Origin: Prochlorococcus sp. AG-670-N10
GTDB taxonomy: Bacteria > Cyanobacteriota > Cyanobacteriia > PCC-6307 > Cyanobiaceae
DNA: 64,000 nucleotides
Direction of reading: 5' to 3'
NCBI GenBank assembly: GCA_003209065.1
Contig: QCSX01000006.1
Span: 1 to 64,000 of the forward strand
The translations under genes were made by a program, and so were the position numbers. Of this stretch, positions 63,365 through 64,000 are shown piece by piece. The notes below the pieces were generated by a model, which saw only the letters and a program-made list of their open reading frames with translations, was not told the origin of the DNA and made no database searches. Positions within the stretch are counted from its first letter, which is position 1. Each line of letters begins with the position of its first letter.

Positions 63365-64000
63365 ATGGAAGAAAAAATATTGGTGACTGGTTGTACAGGT
63401 TTTATAAGATTTCATGTGTGTAAAAAATTACTTAACAACGGATTGTTTGTTATCGGATTAGACAATTTTAAATGATTACTACGATGAGCACTTAAAGAAA
63501 GCAAGATTAAAAGAATTAGATAAATTTTCAGAAAATAATATTAAGGGCGAATTCTTATTCGTAAAAGCAGATTTGAAAGATTACGATGCTTTAAAAAATC
63601 TTTCTAAAATATATTTACAAAAAAATTTATTCACCTAGCAGCCCAAGCAGGCGTTAGGCATTCTATAAAAAATCCTAGTATATATATTAATTCTAATTTA
63701 GTTGGTTTTGGTAATATTCTGGAATTCTGCAAGGATAATAAAGTTGAGCACTTGATTTATGCAAGTAGCAGTTGGATTTATGGAGGGAATAAAAAAATTC
63801 CCTTCTCTGAAAAGGATTTTGTTGAATATCTATTAAGTATGTATGGTGCAACAAAGAAATCGAATGAGCTCACGGCTCAATCCTATAGTCATCTTTTTAA
63901 ACCCCCCTCTAATTGAATAAGACTTTTTACAGTTTATGGTCCTTGGGGCAGACCAGACATGGCTCAATGATCTTCACAAAATCAATTTATTCTGCGAAAC
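63365..64000 (+). pseudogene. Frameshifted nucleotide-sugar epimerase (UDP-glucuronate 4-epimerase-like), partial
   Basis: Starts MEEKILVTGCTGFIRFHVCKKLL, where the Rossmann GFIG is changed to GFIR. A one-base insertion near 63472 breaks DNF-NDYYDEHLKKARL. Another shift near 63630 precedes FIHLAAQAGVRHSIKNPS. The reading then continues ILEFCKDNKVEHLIYASSSWIYGG and SMYGATKKSNELTAQSYSHLF. An in-frame TGA near 63913 precedes RLFTVYGPWGRPDMA, with a second TGA after it. The family is clear and several independent lesions are seen. It continues beyond the window. Confidence 0.85.

Overview
The window reads as a piece of a high-light-adapted Prochlorococcus genome. It is very AT-rich with short spacers. 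It carries a divinyl-chlorophyll antenna gene (Pcb) rather than phycobilisome genes, the psbD-psbC overlap, ycf4, a ycf39-type gene, petM and a fused thioredoxin reductase-thioredoxin. No rRNA, phage integrase, IS element or CRISPR array was seen. Two tRNAs were found: Ser(CGA) on the minus strand and Arg(TCT) on the plus strand.

Layout. 1-7.2 kb: an HlyD-type adaptor, polA, cysS, dxr and a small [2Fe-2S] protein, all on the plus strand. 7.2-11.2 kb: a hydrolase plus the three-gene proton-translocating transhydrogenase (pntA-1, pntA-2, pntB) on the minus strand. 11.3-18.3 kb: conserved unknowns, the NTRC-type fusion, infA, a Ycf39-like protein, petM, ilvH, a lipoprotein cyclophilin with no usable start codon, and ycf4. 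18.5-23.4 kb: psbD/psbC with a strong terminator, maf, cobQ and a ferredoxin. 23.4-26.3 kb: a predicted outer-membrane barrel and a large membrane protein.

26.4-29.6 kb is an accessory cassette next to tRNA-Ser. It holds many short orphan genes, some of them duplicated, and several strong hairpin terminators. It also has at least two, perhaps three, intergenic small-RNA candidates. One minus-strand candidate carries the 11-nt ACTCCTCACAC motif that I associate with Yfr1, and another carries a GGAAACA repeat loop reminiscent of the Yfr2 family. Related dispersed repeats lie at both ends. This is the most unusual part of the window.

29.7-33.2 kb is an iron and envelope block: FutA/IdiA iron-binding protein, a PiuC-like dioxygenase, a small secreted peptide and a porin. 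33.3-41.8 kb has glyQ, conserved unknowns, a Pcb antenna gene beside flavodoxin (isiB), a SemiSWEET transporter and an AEC carrier lacking a canonical start. 41.8-44.7 kb contains a decayed ArnT/PMT-type glycosyltransferase, a glycosyltransferase 4 and a DMT exporter. 44.7-57.5 kb is a dense core block: sppA, aroH, rpmH-rnpA-PH protein-yidC, a Ycf46-like AAA ATPase, serS, rseP, rpsN, pnp, cysQ and rsmI.

From tRNA-Arg (58.6 kb) to the right edge lies a surface-polysaccharide island. It has gmd, fcl and manC (GDP-mannose to GDP-fucose) followed by a frameshifted nucleotide-sugar epimerase pseudogene that runs out of the window. The two polysaccharide pseudogenes suggest ongoing turnover of cell-surface glycan genes.
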